Part shown: positions 1-7,955 of the stretch, piece after piece
How the letters are laid out: each line of letters begins with the position of its first letter
Numbering within the stretch: the stretch's first letter is position 1
NCBI RefSeq assembly: GCF_002960425.1
Contig: NZ_POIZ01000054.1
Location: 1-39,171, forward strand
Source: Streptococcus suis
GTDB lineage: Bacteria; Bacillota; Bacilli; Lactobacillales; Streptococcaceae
Direction of reading: 5' to 3'
DNA: 39,171 nt
Position numbers and translations under genes: made by a program
The notes under the pieces: generated by a model
Database searches by the model: none
The model's input: the letters and a program-made list of their open reading frames with translations, nothing else
What the model was told of the DNA's origin: nothing

Positions 1-109
1 ACGATAGCCTAGGAGATACACCTGTACCCATGCCGAACACAGCAGTTAAGCCCTAGAACGCCTGAAGTAGTTGGGGGTTGCCCCCTGTGAGATACGGTAG
101 TCGCTTAGC
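1..109 (+). rRNA. rrf: 5S rRNA, 3' part (5' end outside window)
   Basis: The sequence shows the conserved 5S core, including the CCCATGCCGAACAC segment near position 28 and the closing TCGCTTAGC at 101-109. About seven nucleotides of the 5' end lie before the window. It is the tail of a ribosomal RNA operon, and the tRNA cluster begins five bases later, so both are probably cotranscribed and processed from one precursor. Confidence 0.93.
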
Positions 110-114
110 GCAAT

Positions 115-187
115 TCCGCCATAGCTCAGTTGGTAGAGCGCATGACTGTTAATCATGATGTCACAGGTTCGAGCCCTGTTGGCGGAG
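115..187 (+). tRNA. tRNA-Asn (GTT)
   Basis: Full cloverleaf with acceptor TCCGCCA/TGGCGGA, anticodon GTT in the loop of ACTGTTAATC, and a TTCGAGC T-loop. The CCA end is not encoded. It is the first tRNA after the 5S gene. Confidence 0.95.
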
Positions 188-210
188 TAAAGAGAAATCT
201 TTAGTTATAT

Positions 211-282
211 GGTCCGTTGGTCAAGGGGTTAAGACACCGCCTTTTCACGGCGGTAACACGGGTTCGAATCCCGTACGGACTA
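211..282 (+). tRNA. tRNA-Glu (TTC)
   Basis: Acceptor GGTCCGT pairs with ACGGACT (G-U at the first pair). The anticodon is TTC and the T-loop is TTCGAAT. The CCA end is not encoded. Confidence 0.95.
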
Positions 283-289
283 TATTTTT

Positions 290-379
290 GGAGGATTACC
301 CAAGTCCGGCTGAAGGGAACGGTCTTGAAAACCGTCAGGCGTGTAAAAGCGTGCGTGGGTTCGAATCCCACATCCTCCT
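290..379 (+). tRNA. tRNA-Ser (TGA)
   Basis: A class II tRNA with a long variable arm. Acceptor GGAGGAT pairs with ATCCTCC, and the anticodon TGA lies in CTTGAAAAC. The CCA end is not encoded. The exact last base (discriminator) is the least certain part. Confidence 0.94.
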
Positions 380-388
380 TTTTAATAT

Positions 389-462
<74 letters not shown>

Positions 463-471
463 TAATCTTAT

Positions 472-544
472 GGCTCGGTAGCTCAGTTGGTAGAGCAATG
501 GATTGAAGCTCCATGTGTCGGCGGTTCGATTCCGTCTCGCGCCA
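472..544 (+). tRNA. tRNA-Phe (GAA)
   Basis: The anticodon GAA lies in ATTGAAGCT, and the T-arm GGCGG/CCGTC is intact. The acceptor GGCTCGG against TCGCGCC leaves a T4-C69 mismatch and a G-U at position 7. I believe this mismatch is normal for streptococcal tRNA-Phe, but I cannot check it here. Confidence 0.93.
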
Positions 545-559
545 TTAACTTAATATTTC

Positions 560-640
560 GGAGAGATAGCGAAGAGGCTAAACGCGGCGGACTGTAAATC
601 CGCTCCTTCGGGTTCGGGGGTTCGAATCCCTCTCTCTCCA
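560..640 (+). tRNA. tRNA-Tyr (GTA)
   Basis: A class II tRNA with acceptor GGAGAGA/TCTCTCC, anticodon GTA in ACTGTAAATC, and a variable arm around 600-615. The CCA end is not encoded. Confidence 0.95.
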
Positions 641-647
641 TACCTTT

Positions 648-718
648 ACGGGCATAGTTTAAAGGTAGAACTAAGGTCTCCAAAACCTTCAGTGTGGGTT
701 CAATTCCTACTGCCCGTG
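648..718 (+). tRNA. tRNA-Trp (CCA)
   Basis: Acceptor ACGGGCA pairs with TGCCCGT. The anticodon CCA lies in TCTCCAAAAC, with a T-loop TTCAATT. The 3' CCA end is not encoded. Confidence 0.94.
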
Positions 719-725
719 TTTATAT

Positions 726-799
726 GGCGGGTGTGGTGAAGTGGTTAACACATCAGATTGTGGCTCTGACATTCGGGGGTTCGATTCCCCTCACTCGCC
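726..799 (+). tRNA. tRNA-His (GTG)
   Basis: The anticodon GTG lies in GATTGTGGCT. The acceptor has the extra 5' G (position -1, base 726) that pairs with C73 (base 799), the identity mark of tRNA-His. The CCA end is not encoded. Confidence 0.95.
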
Positions 800-810
800 T
801 ATTTTAATAT

Positions 811-882
811 TGGGGTATCGCCAAGCGGTAAGGCAAGGGACTTTGACTCCCTCATGCGTTGGTTCGAATCCAGCTACCCCAG
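811..882 (+). tRNA. tRNA-Gln (TTG)
   Basis: Acceptor TGGGGTA pairs with TACCCCA. The anticodon TTG lies in ACTTTGACTC. The CCA end is not encoded. Confidence 0.95.
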
Positions 883-893
883 TTAAACTATAT

Positions 894-977
894 GCCGGCG
901 TGGCGGAATTGGCAGACGCGCTGGACTCAAAATCCAGTGTCCGCAAGGACGTGCCGGTTCGACCCCGGCCGCCGGTA
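894..977 (+). tRNA. tRNA-Leu (CAA)
   Basis: A class II tRNA with acceptor GCCGGCG/CGCCGGT, anticodon CAA in CTCAAAATC, and a variable arm TGTCCGCAAGGACGT. It is the last tRNA of the cluster. The CCA end is not encoded. Confidence 0.95.
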
Positions 978-984
978 TAGTTTG

Positions 985-1016
985 AAAGACAAGGTTTCTA
1001 AGCCTTGTCTTTTTAG
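985..1016 (+). terminator. Terminator of the rRNA-tRNA operon
   Basis: The stem AAAGACAAGG / CCTTGTCTTT is followed by a T-run. It lies directly after tRNA-Leu and five bases before the ISL3 remnant. Confidence 0.85.
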
Positions 1017-1219
1017 TTCCGGCTCTTTGTCAACTGTAGTGGGTAGATGAAAAGCTAACACCTAGAGAGGACGAACTTCGTTCTCTCTTTCTTTATCTCT
1101 TTCCTATTTTCAGGAGATAAGCTGAAAAGGGCTATCCCCAGCCCTTTTCACTGTTCAAAGCAATCAAAATGCGTTTTTTAAAGTTTTTATCTTCCTGAAA
1201 CCAAAGGCATTTCTCTTTC

Positions 1220-1594
1220 GGAAAGATTATCCGAGATTTGTGTGAGCGAAAAGTTGTCACTATCCATGAAGCTAATGCTTGCCCTGATCATATCCACATG
1301 TTAGTTAGTATTCTACCCAAAATGAGTGTTTCCAGTTTTATGGGCTATTTAAAAGGCAAGAGTAGTTTAATGATTTTCGACAAACATGTCAATCTGAAAT
1401 ATAGGTATGGTAATAGAAAGTTTTGGTGCAGAGGCTACCATGTGGATACGGTAGGACGCAATCAAAAAGTGATAGCCGAATACATACAGAACCAATTACA
1501 AGAAGACAGGGGGGTAGCAGACCAGCTCACTTTGTTTGAAACGGTTGACCCATTTACAGGGGAAACCAACAGGAAAAAACTGATGGTGCTTTAG
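1220..1594 (+). pseudogene. Truncated IS200/IS605 TnpA (Y1 HUH transposase)
   Basis: The open part translates as a Y1-transposase. Numbering from the TTG at 1238, the HUH motif is DHIHM (H18, H20), followed by the family block SSFMGYLKGKSSLMIF and the catalytic tyrosine in AEYIQNQ (Y82). Recognisable TnpA sequence starts before that TTG, with GKIIRDLCERK from about 1220, so the first ~45 residues of a ~150-residue TnpA are missing. They are replaced by ISL3 leader sequence. Without the first beta strand the protein is probably inactive. No tnpB follows. The C-terminal end is longer and more divergent than the core. If translated at all, it would give a short 118-residue product from the TTG. 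Confidence 0.85.
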
Positions 1595-1680
1595 CACCTG
1601 CTTGGGAAAGTGGGGCGCGAGGAAGCTATTTCAGTGGGCCTTTGGCCCTGGCCGGAACAAGCGGCTTATAGCCGCAGAAC

Positions 1681-1705
1681 AAACCACCAGTTCGACTGGT
1701 GGTTT
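1681..1705 (+). repeat. IS200/IS605-type right-end hairpin
   Basis: A perfect 11-bp stem, AAACCACCAGT / ACTGGTGGTTT, with a three-base loop lies about 90 bases after tnpA. Subterminal hairpins of this kind are the recognition structures of IS200/IS605 transposases. Two smaller hairpins precede it, GGGCC/GGCCC near 1637-1649 and GCGGCT/AGCCGC at 1661-1675. The right end of the element is therefore better preserved than the left. Confidence 0.65.
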
Positions 1706-1847
1706 TGATTCCATATGAGTTTCGTCGCTTTTCATTATAGGTCATATGGGACTTTTTTTCTACACTCGAAAAGGCTCCATAATCTCCACGGTGTTTTTAC
1801 CCACTACAGTCTTATAGAGCCTTTTGTAAATACTTTTCATATTTTCC

Positions 1848-1887
1848 TTGTATTTTCTTTTTTTATATGATATACTTAACGGGTTAA
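1848..1887 (+). promoter_or_regulatory. adc promoter with AdcR operator
   Basis: A -35 TTGTAT (1848-1853), 17-base spacer and -10 TATACT (1871-1876) precede adcR. The palindrome TTAACGGGTTAA (1876-1887) overlaps the -10 and start point. It fits the known streptococcal AdcR box TTAACYRGTTAA except for one base (G for Y at position 6). The layout predicts zinc-dependent autorepression of the operon. Confidence 0.88.
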
Positions 1888-1908
1888 TTAAAGAGTTAAG
1901 GGAATAGT

Positions 1909-2352
1909 ATGGATCATCTTGCTTTACAGATTGAAAAATGTTTACATGAAATTGTTTTAAGTTCTGAAAATCAGTTGGAAATTTTAGTTGGTACTTGTCA
2001 GAGTTCAGTCAAGTTAACCAATACCCAAGAGCATATCTTGATGTTGATTGAAAAGGCTGCTTATACGAACACTGAGATTGCTAAGGAATTGAATGTCAGC
2101 CAGGCTGCCATTACCAAGGCAACGAAAGCCCTGGTGTCGCAGGGGCTTCTGGTTGCTGTAAGGGATAAAAAGGATGCCCGTGTTGTACGCTTTAGTTTGA
2201 CGGAAGAAGCTAAGCCAATAGCGGCTGAGCATGCCCACCATCATGTTCATACTTTAGAGGCTTATGAGGACTTGTTGTCGCATTATAGTGAGAGTGAGCA
2301 AGAAGTGATTGGTCGGTTTATGAATGATTTAGTGGAGAAGATTAGAAGATAG
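1909..2352 (+). CDS. adcR: Zinc-responsive repressor AdcR (MarR family)
   Basis: This 147-residue winged-helix protein senses zinc and represses zinc uptake genes. Every zinc ligand known from the pneumococcal protein is present at the same number: E24, H42, H108 and H112 (primary site) and C30, E41 and E107 (second site). The helix-turn-helix lies around residues 52-78, and the wing carries the DKKDAR motif at 86-91. It is followed without a gap by adcC, and an AdcR box lies over its own promoter, so it most likely autoregulates the whole operon. The start is supported by an AAGGGA ribosome site. Family, length and ligands all agree, so the call is firm. Confidence 0.97.
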   Translation: MDHLALQIEKCLHEIVLSSENQLEILVGTCQSSVKLTNTQEHILMLIEKAAYTNTEIAKELNVSQAAITKATKALVSQGLLVAVRDKKDARVVRFSLTEEAKPIAAEHAHHHVHTLEAYEDLLSHYSESEQEVIGRFMNDLVEKIRR

Positions 2353-3063
2353 ATGAGATATGTTACTGTGGAGGATTTGTCCTTCTATTATGATAAAGAA
2401 CCTGTTTTGGAACATATTCATTATCACTTGGATAGTGGAGAATTTGTGACCTTAACAGGAGAAAACGGGGCTGCTAAGACAACCTTGATAAAGGCTACTT
2501 TGGGTATTTTGAAGCCTAGATTTGGAAAAGTGACCTTTGCAGAGAAAAGTATAAAAGGGAAGAAGTTGCGCATGGCTTATTTGCCCCAGCAGATTGCGAG
2601 TTTTAATGCTGGTTTTCCTAGTACTGTTTATGAATTTGTCAAGTCTGGTCGCTATCCGCGACAAGGTTGGTTTCGTAGACTGACTGCACATGACGAGGAG
2701 CATATTCGAATTAGTTTGGAAGCAGTTGGTATGTGGGAACACAGGGATAAAAAACTTGGTTCTTTGAGTGGTGGGCAGAAACAGCGTGCGGTCATTGCTC
2801 GGATGTTCGCTTCGGATCCAGATATTTTTATCTTGGATGAACCGACAACGGGGATGGATGCTGGAACCAAGGATGCTTTTTATCAACTGATGCATCATTC
2901 GGCTAAAAAGCATGGGAAGGCTGTTTTGATGATTACCCATGATCCTGATGAGTTAAGTCAGTATGCGGATCGCAATATTCATCTGGTGCGAGATCAGCAA
3001 TCTCCTTGGCGTTGCTTCAATGTTCATGATGCGGAATTAGAAACGGAGGTAGACCATGTTTGA
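2353..3063 (+). CDS. adcC: Zinc ABC transporter ATP-binding protein AdcC
   Basis: This 236-residue ATPase powers zinc import together with AdcB and the binding protein AdcA. Walker A is at 36-44 (GENGAAKTT), the signature LSGGQ at 138-142, Walker B IFILDE at 158-163, and the switch histidine in THD at 196. Walker A has alanine where most ABC proteins have glycine just before the lysine. I recall the same substitution in pneumococcal AdcC, so it is a family trait rather than damage. The start codon follows the adcR stop directly and the end overlaps adcB by 8 bases, which indicates translational coupling. Confidence 0.96.
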   Translation: MRYVTVEDLSFYYDKEPVLEHIHYHLDSGEFVTLTGENGAAKTTLIKATLGILKPRFGKVTFAEKSIKGKKLRMAYLPQQIASFNAGFPSTVYEFVKSGRYPRQGWFRRLTAHDEEHIRISLEAVGMWEHRDKKLGSLSGGQKQRAVIARMFASDPDIFILDEPTTGMDAGTKDAFYQLMHHSAKKHGKAVLMITHDPDELSQYADRNIHLVRDQQSPWRCFNVHDAELETEVDHV

Positions 3064-3868
3064 TCTGTCTATTTTCCAATATGATTTCATGCAACGTGCC
3101 TTTCTGGCTATTATTGCTATGAGCCTGTTCTCGCCAATTCTAGGTGTCTTTCTTATCTTGCGTAGGCAAAGTTTGATGTCAGATACCCTCAGTCACGTTT
3201 CCTTGGCCGGTGTGGCTTTTGGTCTGGTTTTGGGGATTTCACCGACACTTTCAACGGTACTGATTGTCATTGTGGCGGCTGTATTTCTGGAATACCTGCG
3301 GACCATTTACAAGAACTTTATGGAAATCGGGACGGCTATCCTTATGTCGACTGGTTTGGCTATTTCCTTGATTGTCATGAATAAGTCGGGTGGGAAGTCG
3401 GGGCTTAGTCTGGAACAGTATCTCTTTGGTTCCATAGTGACAATTAGTCAGGAACAGGTGCTTGCCTTGTTTACCATCGCCTTGATTGTTATTGTCTTGA
3501 CCTTGCTATTTTTAAGGCCCATGTATATCTTGACCTTTGATGAAGATACGGCTTTTGTAGATGGCCTGCCAGTACGTGCTATGTCGATTGACTTTAATGT
3601 GGTGACCGGTGTTGCCATTGCTCTCATGATTCCTGCTGCTGGTGCTCTTCTGGTGTCAACCATTATGGTATTGCCGGCCTCTATTGCGCTTCGGCTAGGA
3701 AAGAGTTTTAAGGCGGTTATCTTTATTGGTATGGCTGTAGGCTTTTTGGGTATGGTGACAGGCTTACTGACATCCTACTATGCTGAAACGCCAGCTAGTG
3801 CCAGTATTACCTTAATTTTCATTAGTATTTTCTTACTGGTGAATATGTTTCAGAAATTAAAGAAATAG
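3056..3868 (+). CDS. adcB: Zinc ABC transporter permease AdcB
   Basis: A 270-residue polytopic membrane protein of the ABC-3 (ZnuB/MntB) permease family with about seven or eight hydrophobic segments. It forms the zinc channel of the AdcABC importer. Family hallmarks include the early [19 protein letters not shown] segment (residues ~34-52) and the glycine-rich [17 protein letters not shown] segment near 190-210, where the permease contacts the ATPase. It overlaps adcC by 8 bases and is followed 8 bases later by adcA, so the four genes form one operon. Confidence 0.96.
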   Translation: MFDLSIFQYDFMQRAFLAIIAMSLFSPILGVFLILRRQSLMSDTLSHVSLAGVAFGLVLGISPTLSTVLIVIVAAVFLEYLRTIYKNFMEIGTAILMSTGLAISLIVMNKSGGKSGLSLEQYLFGSIVTISQEQVLALFTIALIVIVLTLLFLRPMYILTFDEDTAFVDGLPVRAMSIDFNVVTGVAIALMIPAAGALLVSTIMVLPASIALRLGKSFKAVIFIGMAVGFLGMVTGLLTSYYAETPASASITLIFISIFLLVNMFQKLKK

Positions 3869-3876
3869 GAGTATTT

Positions 3877-5391
3877 ATGAAAAAATTTGGTTTATTTTTA
3901 TTATCTGCTTCAACCCTGCTCTTAGCAGCTTGTGGCAATAGCACAGCTCCTCAGGAAGATGGGAAATTGGATATCGTTACTACTTTTTATCCTGTTTATG
4001 AGTTTACCAAACAAGTAGCAGGTGACGAAGCCAATGTTGATTTGTTGGTTAAAGCAGGAACAGAAGTCCATGGTTATGAGCCGTCTGCCAAAGATATTGC
4101 TCGTATTCAAGAAGCAGATGCCTTTGTCTATGAAAATGAAAACATGGAGACCTGGGTCCACGATATCGAAGATTCGATTGATACGGAAAAGGTTGCGGTT
4201 ATTAGTGCGACGGAGGGGATGTTGCTCTTGCCAGGTGGAGAAGAGGAACACGAGGGACACGATCATAGTGAGGAAGGGCATAGCCATGCTTATGATCCGC
4301 ATGTCTGGCTATCTCCAGAACGTGCCATTACCTTGGTTGAAACCATTCGGGATGGGTTGATTGCTCAGTATCCTGACAAAAAAGCTGTTTTTGAAGAAAA
4401 TGCGATAGCCTATATTGAAAAGTTGACTGACTTGGATGCCAAGTATTTTGAAACTCTATCTGCAGCAAAACAAAAATACTTCGTAACCCAGCACACCGCC
4501 TTTGCTTACTTGGCTTTGGACTACGGTTTGAAACAAGTTTCGATCACAGGAGTTTCTGCCGATGAAGACCCAACTCCAACTCGTTTGGCAGAATTGACAA
4601 ACTATATCAAACAGTATGGTGTCAAGTATATCTATTTTGAAGAAAATGCGTCAAAATCGGTAGCTGAAACACTTGCCAAGGAAACGGGAGTTCAACTGGA
4701 TGTCTTAAATCCGCTTGAAAGCTTGACAGATGAAGCGATGAAAAACGGGGAAGATTATATCTCTGTGATGGAAGATAATTTGACGGCACTTGAGAAAACG
4801 ACTTCTCAGGCGGGTGTTGAAATCTTGCCAGAAGAGGGAGAAGTAACAACCAAAACAGTCTACAATGGCTACTTTGAAGACAGTGCTGTTAAAGATCGCA
4901 CTCTATCAGATTATGTTGGTGAGTGGCAGTCAGTTTACCCATATTTGCTTGATGGAACGTTTGATCAGGTTTGGGACTATAAGGCCAAGCTCAAGGGTGG
5001 TATGACAGCTGAAGAGTACAAGGCTTATTACGATACAGGCTACAAAACAGATGTTGATCAAATTAACATTACAGATAATACAATGGAATTTGTAGTGGGA
5101 GATAAGTCTTATAAGTACACTTACAAGTATGTTGGGTATGAGATTTTGACCTATAAGAAAGGTAACCGTGGCGTTCGTTTCTTGTTTGAAGCAACAGATG
5201 CCGATGCTGGCGACTACAAGTATGTGCAATTCAGCGACCACAATATCGCACCTGTCAAAACAGGTCACTTCCATATCTACTTTGGTGGAGAGAGCCAAGA
5301 AAAACTTTTGGAAGAATTGGAAAACTGGCCGACTTACTATCCAGTTGGTTTGACTGGTTATGAAATTGCTCAGGAAATGCTGGCTCACTAA
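3877..5391 (+). CDS. adcA: Zinc-binding lipoprotein AdcA with C-terminal ZinT domain
   Basis: A 504-residue surface lipoprotein that captures zinc for AdcBC. The signal peptide ends in lipobox LAAC with the lipidated C19. The N-terminal ZnuA-like domain carries the four expected zinc ligands H65, H142, H206 and E281, each two positions later than the pneumococcal residues. A His/Glu-rich loop at 121-138 would gather zinc. From about 325 to the end lies a ZinT domain with a SDHN segment and a HFHIYF motif, a second zinc site typical of streptococcal AdcA. It is the last gene of the operon, followed at once by a strong terminator. Full length and intact. Confidence 0.97.
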   Translation: MKKFGLFLLSASTLLLAACGNSTAPQEDGKLDIVTTFYPVYEFTKQVAGDEANVDLLVKAGTEVHGYEPSAKDIARIQEADAFVYENENMETWVHDIEDSIDTEKVAVISATEGMLLLPGGEEEHEGHDHSEEGHSHAYDPHVWLSPERAITLVETIRDGLIAQYPDKKAVFEENAIAYIEKLTDLDAKYFETLSAAKQKYFVTQHTAFAYLALDYGLKQVSITGVSADEDPTPTRLAELTNYIKQYGVKYIYFEENASKSVAETLAKETGVQLDVLNPLESLTDEAMKNGEDYISVMEDNLTALEKTTSQAGVEILPEEGEVTTKTVYNGYFEDSAVKDRTLSDYVGEWQSVYPYLLDGTFDQVWDYKAKLKGGMTAEEYKAYYDTGYKTDVDQINITDNTMEFVVGDKSYKYTYKYVGYEILTYKKGNRGVRFLFEATDADAGDYKYVQFSDHNIAPVKTGHFHIYFGGESQEKLLEELENWPTYYPVGLTGYEIAQEMLAH

Positions 5392-5395
5392 TATG

Positions 5396-5428
5396 AAAAA
5401 CGACCGAGTATCTTGCTCGATCGTTTTT
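5396..5428 (+). terminator. Terminator of the adc operon
   Basis: Stem AAAAACGA-CGAG / CTCG-TCGTTTTT with a T-run, placed four bases after the adcA stop codon. The -35 of the copY promoter begins immediately after it. Confidence 0.9.
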
Positions 5429-5429
5429 C

Positions 5430-5458
5430 TTGACAATTTTTGACTACAAATGTAAACT
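5430..5458 (+). promoter_or_regulatory. copY promoter with cop box
   Basis: Consensus -35 TTGACA (5430-5435), 17-base spacer, -10 TAAACT (5453-5458). The palindrome TACAAATGTA (5445-5454) lies in the spacer and touches the -10. It matches the known CopY operator core TACANNTGTA exactly, so copper-responsive autoregulation is well supported. Confidence 0.9.
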
Positions 5459-5491
5459 AAAATTAGAAAATGATTGTTGGGAGGTGAATGT

Positions 5492-5938
5492 GTGGAGCAG
5501 ACGATTTCTGCTGCGGAGTGGCAGGTCATGCGGGTCTTGTGGGCCCAGCCTGGTGCGACTTCTCAGGAAATTATTCAGGCCTTGCAGGAAGGTTTTGACT
5601 GGCAGGCGACGACCATTAAGACACTCTTGGGGCGGCTGCGGAAGAAAAACTATCTGAGAATGGCTAAGGAAACTAGTAAGTACCACTACTATCCGCTGAT
5701 CAGTGAAGAGGAACATTTGCAGGGGCAGGTGGAGCTCCTACTAGCTACCATATGTTCTACAAAACAGGGGCAACTGGTTGAAAAACTGCTAGACACAGGG
5801 ACATTTTCCAAAAAAAGCCTTGAAAATCTAGCCAGCAAAATCTCGCAGCTACAAAAGACCGCACCCGAGCAAATCGCTTGTCGGTGCTTGGCGGGGCAAT
5901 GTACTTGTGGGCATCATACAAAAGGAGAAAGAACATGA
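5492..5938 (+). CDS. copY: Copper-responsive repressor CopY (BlaI/MecI/CopY family)
   Basis: A 148-residue winged-helix repressor. The N-terminal half has the BlaI-like DNA-binding fold (SAAEWQVMRVLWA near residue 6, TTIKTLLGRLRKK near 46). The C-terminal end carries the CopY metal motif CRC-x4-CTC, which binds Zn or Cu(I) and releases DNA when copper enters. An exact cop box sits in its promoter. The reading frame extends upstream to a TTG at 5474, but GTG at 5492 lies seven bases after a GGAGG ribosome site and gives the expected N-terminus, so I chose it. Its stop overlaps the copZ start (ATGA). Confidence 0.93.
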   Translation: MEQTISAAEWQVMRVLWAQPGATSQEIIQALQEGFDWQATTIKTLLGRLRKKNYLRMAKETSKYHYYPLISEEEHLQGQVELLLATICSTKQGQLVEKLLDTGTFSKKSLENLASKISQLQKTAPEQIACRCLAGQCTCGHHTKGERT

Positions 5939-6144
5939 AGCAAACTTTGAAATTGAAAAACTTATCGTGCCAAAACTGTGTCAAGCACGTGACCAATCAC
6001 CTCTTGGACTTGGACGGGGTGGAAGAGGTGAACATCCTGCTGGATCGGCAGTTGGCGGAGGTGGAAACCTCTGTGGCCTATGATTTGGAAGAGTACCAAG
6101 AGGTGCTGGAAGATACGATCTATGAAGTGGAAGAGTTGATATAA
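5935..6144 (+). CDS. copZ: CopZ-like copper chaperone (HMA domain)
   Basis: A 69-residue single heavy-metal-associated domain with the metal site LSCQNCVKH (C11 and C14) near the N-terminus. It would carry Cu(I) in the cytoplasm and hand it to CopY or a copper ATPase. Its start overlaps the copY stop, so both genes are translated from one message. In most streptococci and enterococci a P-type ATPase (copA) is in the same operon. None is here, because a terminator follows at once. The metal motif starts with LS rather than the common MT, which is a mild variation. Confidence 0.9.
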   Translation: MKQTLKLKNLSCQNCVKHVTNHLLDLDGVEEVNILLDRQLAEVETSVAYDLEEYQEVLEDTIYEVEELI

Positions 6145-6147
6145 GCG

Positions 6148-6173
6148 AAAAAGCAGCCGTCGGGCTGCTTTTT
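6148..6173. terminator. Bidirectional terminator between copZ and the HIT gene
   Basis: Stem AAAAGCAGCC / GGCTGCTTTT with A- and T-runs on both sides. It serves copZ on the plus strand and overlaps the stop codon of the convergent HIT-family gene on the minus strand. Confidence 0.88.
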
Positions 6174-6549
6174 ATAATGCTTTGAGAAAGGCGTTCAGGT
6201 CTAGTTGCACTTGTGCAAGTGACATCTGGTCCCAGAATCCGTCTTCTTGAAGGCGTGGAATCAGGTGGACATGGAAGTGGGTGCCAGCATCAAACAAGCG
6301 GTCGTTGCAAGCTATGGTCACGCCGTCAATCGCCAATGTTTGATAGAGTTTCTCAGTCAAAAAGACTTCTAAGTCCGACAGTTCATAGCGAATAGTTGAA
6401 GGGATTTGGCTGAGCGTGTCATAGTGTCCCTTGCTGATAATCAGAAGATGTCCTGTTTGAATAGGGTCAATATCCCAGACGATCATGAAATGCTCTGTCT
6501 GGTAGAGAATATCTTCTTCTTTGAGTTGGTGGCAAAAAATGCAGGTCAT
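6172..6549 (-). CDS. HIT-family nucleotide hydrolase
   Basis: A 125-residue protein of the histidine triad superfamily, which hydrolyses or transfers nucleotidyl groups. The triad HFHVHLI occupies residues 91-97, with H93 the likely nucleophile. An N-terminal CIFC pair (residues 3-6) is common in bacterial members and can bind zinc with a downstream histidine. The exact substrate cannot be told from the sequence. An AGGAG ribosome site supports the start. It lies downstream of tyrS on the same strand with a 56-base gap that holds a hairpin. Confidence 0.9.
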   Translation of the reverse strand: MTCIFCHQLKEEDILYQTEHFMIVWDIDPIQTGHLLIISKGHYDTLSQIPSTIRYELSDLEVFLTEKLYQTLAIDGVTIACNDRLFDAGTHFHVHLIPRLQEDGFWDQMSLAQVQLDLNAFLKAL

Positions 6550-6573
6550 GTCTTTTCTCCTAGGTTAGCAGAA

Positions 6574-6597
6574 AAGGAAATCACATAGGATTTCCTT
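6574..6597 (-). terminator. Hairpin after tyrS (probable weak terminator)
   Basis: A perfect 9-bp stem, AAGGAAATC / GATTTCCTT, lies ten bases after the tyrS stop on the minus strand. Only a short TTTTC follows, so some transcription probably continues into the HIT gene. Confidence 0.55.
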
Positions 6598-6605
6598 GGG
6601 AGATG

Positions 6606-7862
6606 TTAATAAGTCAGCACCGAATACTTTTTCTTCCCACGGCGGATAACGGTTAACTCGCCGTCGATCTTGTCGCTGTCAGAAAGAGTGTAGTTCAAGT
6701 CCTGCACACGCTCACCGTTGACATAGATGGCACCATTTGCTACGTCTTCACGAGCTTGGCGTTTTGAGTTGACAATACCAGAGGTAACCAAGAGTTCAAC
6801 GATGTTTAGGTTGTCTTCAGCCTGTACAGCGTAGTTTGGAACGTTGCTGAGGCCCTGCTTGAGCTCTTTTGCGGACAGGTTTTTGATATTGCCAGCGAAT
6901 AATTGCTCGGTGATGTTAAGGGCTTGGTTATAGGCTTCTTCACCGTGGACCAATGTCACGACTTCCTTAGCCAAAATCTTCTGAGCTAGGCGTTCATGAC
7001 GGGCAGCGTCAAATTTTTCTTCAATCTCAGCAATCTCATCCAATGACAAGAAAGTAAAGATTTTCAAGAAACGAACGGCATCGTCGTCCATGACATTGAG
7101 CCAGAATTGGTACATTTCATAGGGAGAAGTCTTGTTGGCATCCAACCAAACAGCGTTGCCTTCTGATTTACCAAACTTCTTACCAGTAGAGTCAGTGATA
7201 AGTGGGACAGTCATGACGTGACCAGACTTGTCAGCCTTGCGGCGAAGCAATTCAGTGCCTGCTGTCATGTTGCCCCACTGGTCAGAGCCGCCGATTTGCA
7301 GGGTTACATTGTGCTTGTCATTGAGTTCGTAGAAGTCATAGCCCTGCATGATTTGGTAGGCAAACTCGGTGTAGGAAATCCCTGTCTCAATCCGTTTTTT
7401 CACAGAGTCCTTGCTCATCATGTAGTTGACCGTGTAGTATTTGCCGACATCGCGGAGGAAGTCGATAAAGCTGATGTCTGAGAACCAGTCGTAGTTGTTG
7501 ACCATTTCAGCCTTGTTGTCACCATTTTCAAAATCCAAGAAGCGAGAAAGCTGTCCTTGGATTTTATCAACCCAACCGTCCACGGTGTCTTTGGTCTGCA
7601 AGCTGCGCTCCGCATCCTTGAAGGAAGGGTCGCCAATCAGACCAGTAGCTCCACCAACTAGAGCGTAAGGCTTGTGCCCTGCTAATTGCAAGTGACGGCA
7701 GACGAGGATTGGTACCAAATGCCCCAAATGCAGGCTGTCGGCAGTTGGGTCGTAGCCAGAATAATAGGATACTTGCCCTTCCGTTAATGCTTTTACTAGG
7801 GCTTCTTCATCAGTCGTTTGAAAGACCAAGCCACGTGCTTTTAGTTCTTCAAAAATGTTCAT
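6606..7862 (-). CDS. tyrS: Tyrosyl-tRNA synthetase TyrS
   Basis: A 418-residue class I aminoacyl-tRNA synthetase that charges tRNA-Tyr (one such tRNA is at 560-640). The HIGH-type motif is HLGH at 45-48 and the KMSKS-type motif is KFGKS at 229-233. The tyrosine-pocket segment GGSDQWGN is at 191-198. A C-terminal S4 RNA-binding domain covers about 350-415. The frame is open for 21 more codons upstream, but ATG at 7862 follows an AAGGAG site and starts the usual MNIFEELK sequence. The space to the divergent pbp1b gene (156 bases) is too short for a full T-box leader. Confidence 0.97.
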   Translation of the reverse strand: MNIFEELKARGLVFQTTDEEALVKALTEGQVSYYSGYDPTADSLHLGHLVPILVCRHLQLAGHKPYALVGGATGLIGDPSFKDAERSLQTKDTVDGWVDKIQGQLSRFLDFENGDNKAEMVNNYDWFSDISFIDFLRDVGKYYTVNYMMSKDSVKKRIETGISYTEFAYQIMQGYDFYELNDKHNVTLQIGGSDQWGNMTAGTELLRRKADKSGHVMTVPLITDSTGKKFGKSEGNAVWLDANKTSPYEMYQFWLNVMDDDAVRFLKIFTFLSLDEIAEIEEKFDAARHERLAQKILAKEVVTLVHGEEAYNQALNITEQLFAGNIKNLSAKELKQGLSNVPNYAVQAEDNLNIVELLVTSGIVNSKRQAREDVANGAIYVNGERVQDLNYTLSDSDKIDGELTVIRRGKKKYSVLTY

Positions 7863-7955
7863 GTGTTTCTCCTTAATAAGATAGGGTGTGTCAAGAAAGA
7901 AAATGAAATTCATTTTTCTCTCCAAGACAACTTATTATCATAAAAATTCCTCCCT

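Larger units (their letters stand above)
1021..1821 (+). mobile_element. Decayed ISL3-family element with a nested IS200/IS605 remnant
   Basis: The left terminal repeat begins GGCTCTTTGTCAACTGTAGT at 1021. The right one reads (minus strand from 1821) GGCTCTATAAGACTGTAGTG. The ends thus share GGCTCT and ACTGTAGTGGGTA, typical of streptococcal ISL3-family elements. No ISL3 transposase remains. ISL3-like leader sequence runs to about 1213 and then switches to a truncated TnpA of another family. The left leader matches the copy at 39067 with one base change, plus a 56-base segment (1097-1152) that the other copy lacks. That segment holds an 11-bp hairpin (1123-1133/1140-1150). No matching 8-base target duplication is visible next to the two ends (TTAGTTCC against TTTTGTAA), which fits an old, decayed insertion. 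Confidence 0.8.

Noticed and set aside
2458..2484. Damaged Walker A in adcC (A instead of G before K)
   Set aside because: The same substitution is, to my knowledge, present in functional AdcC proteins of other streptococci, so it is a family trait.
4930..5529. 199-codon minus-strand frame across the end of adcA and the cop promoter
   Set aside because: It runs through the adc terminator and the copY promoter. The composition looks like antisense of the ZinT domain and no family is recognised.
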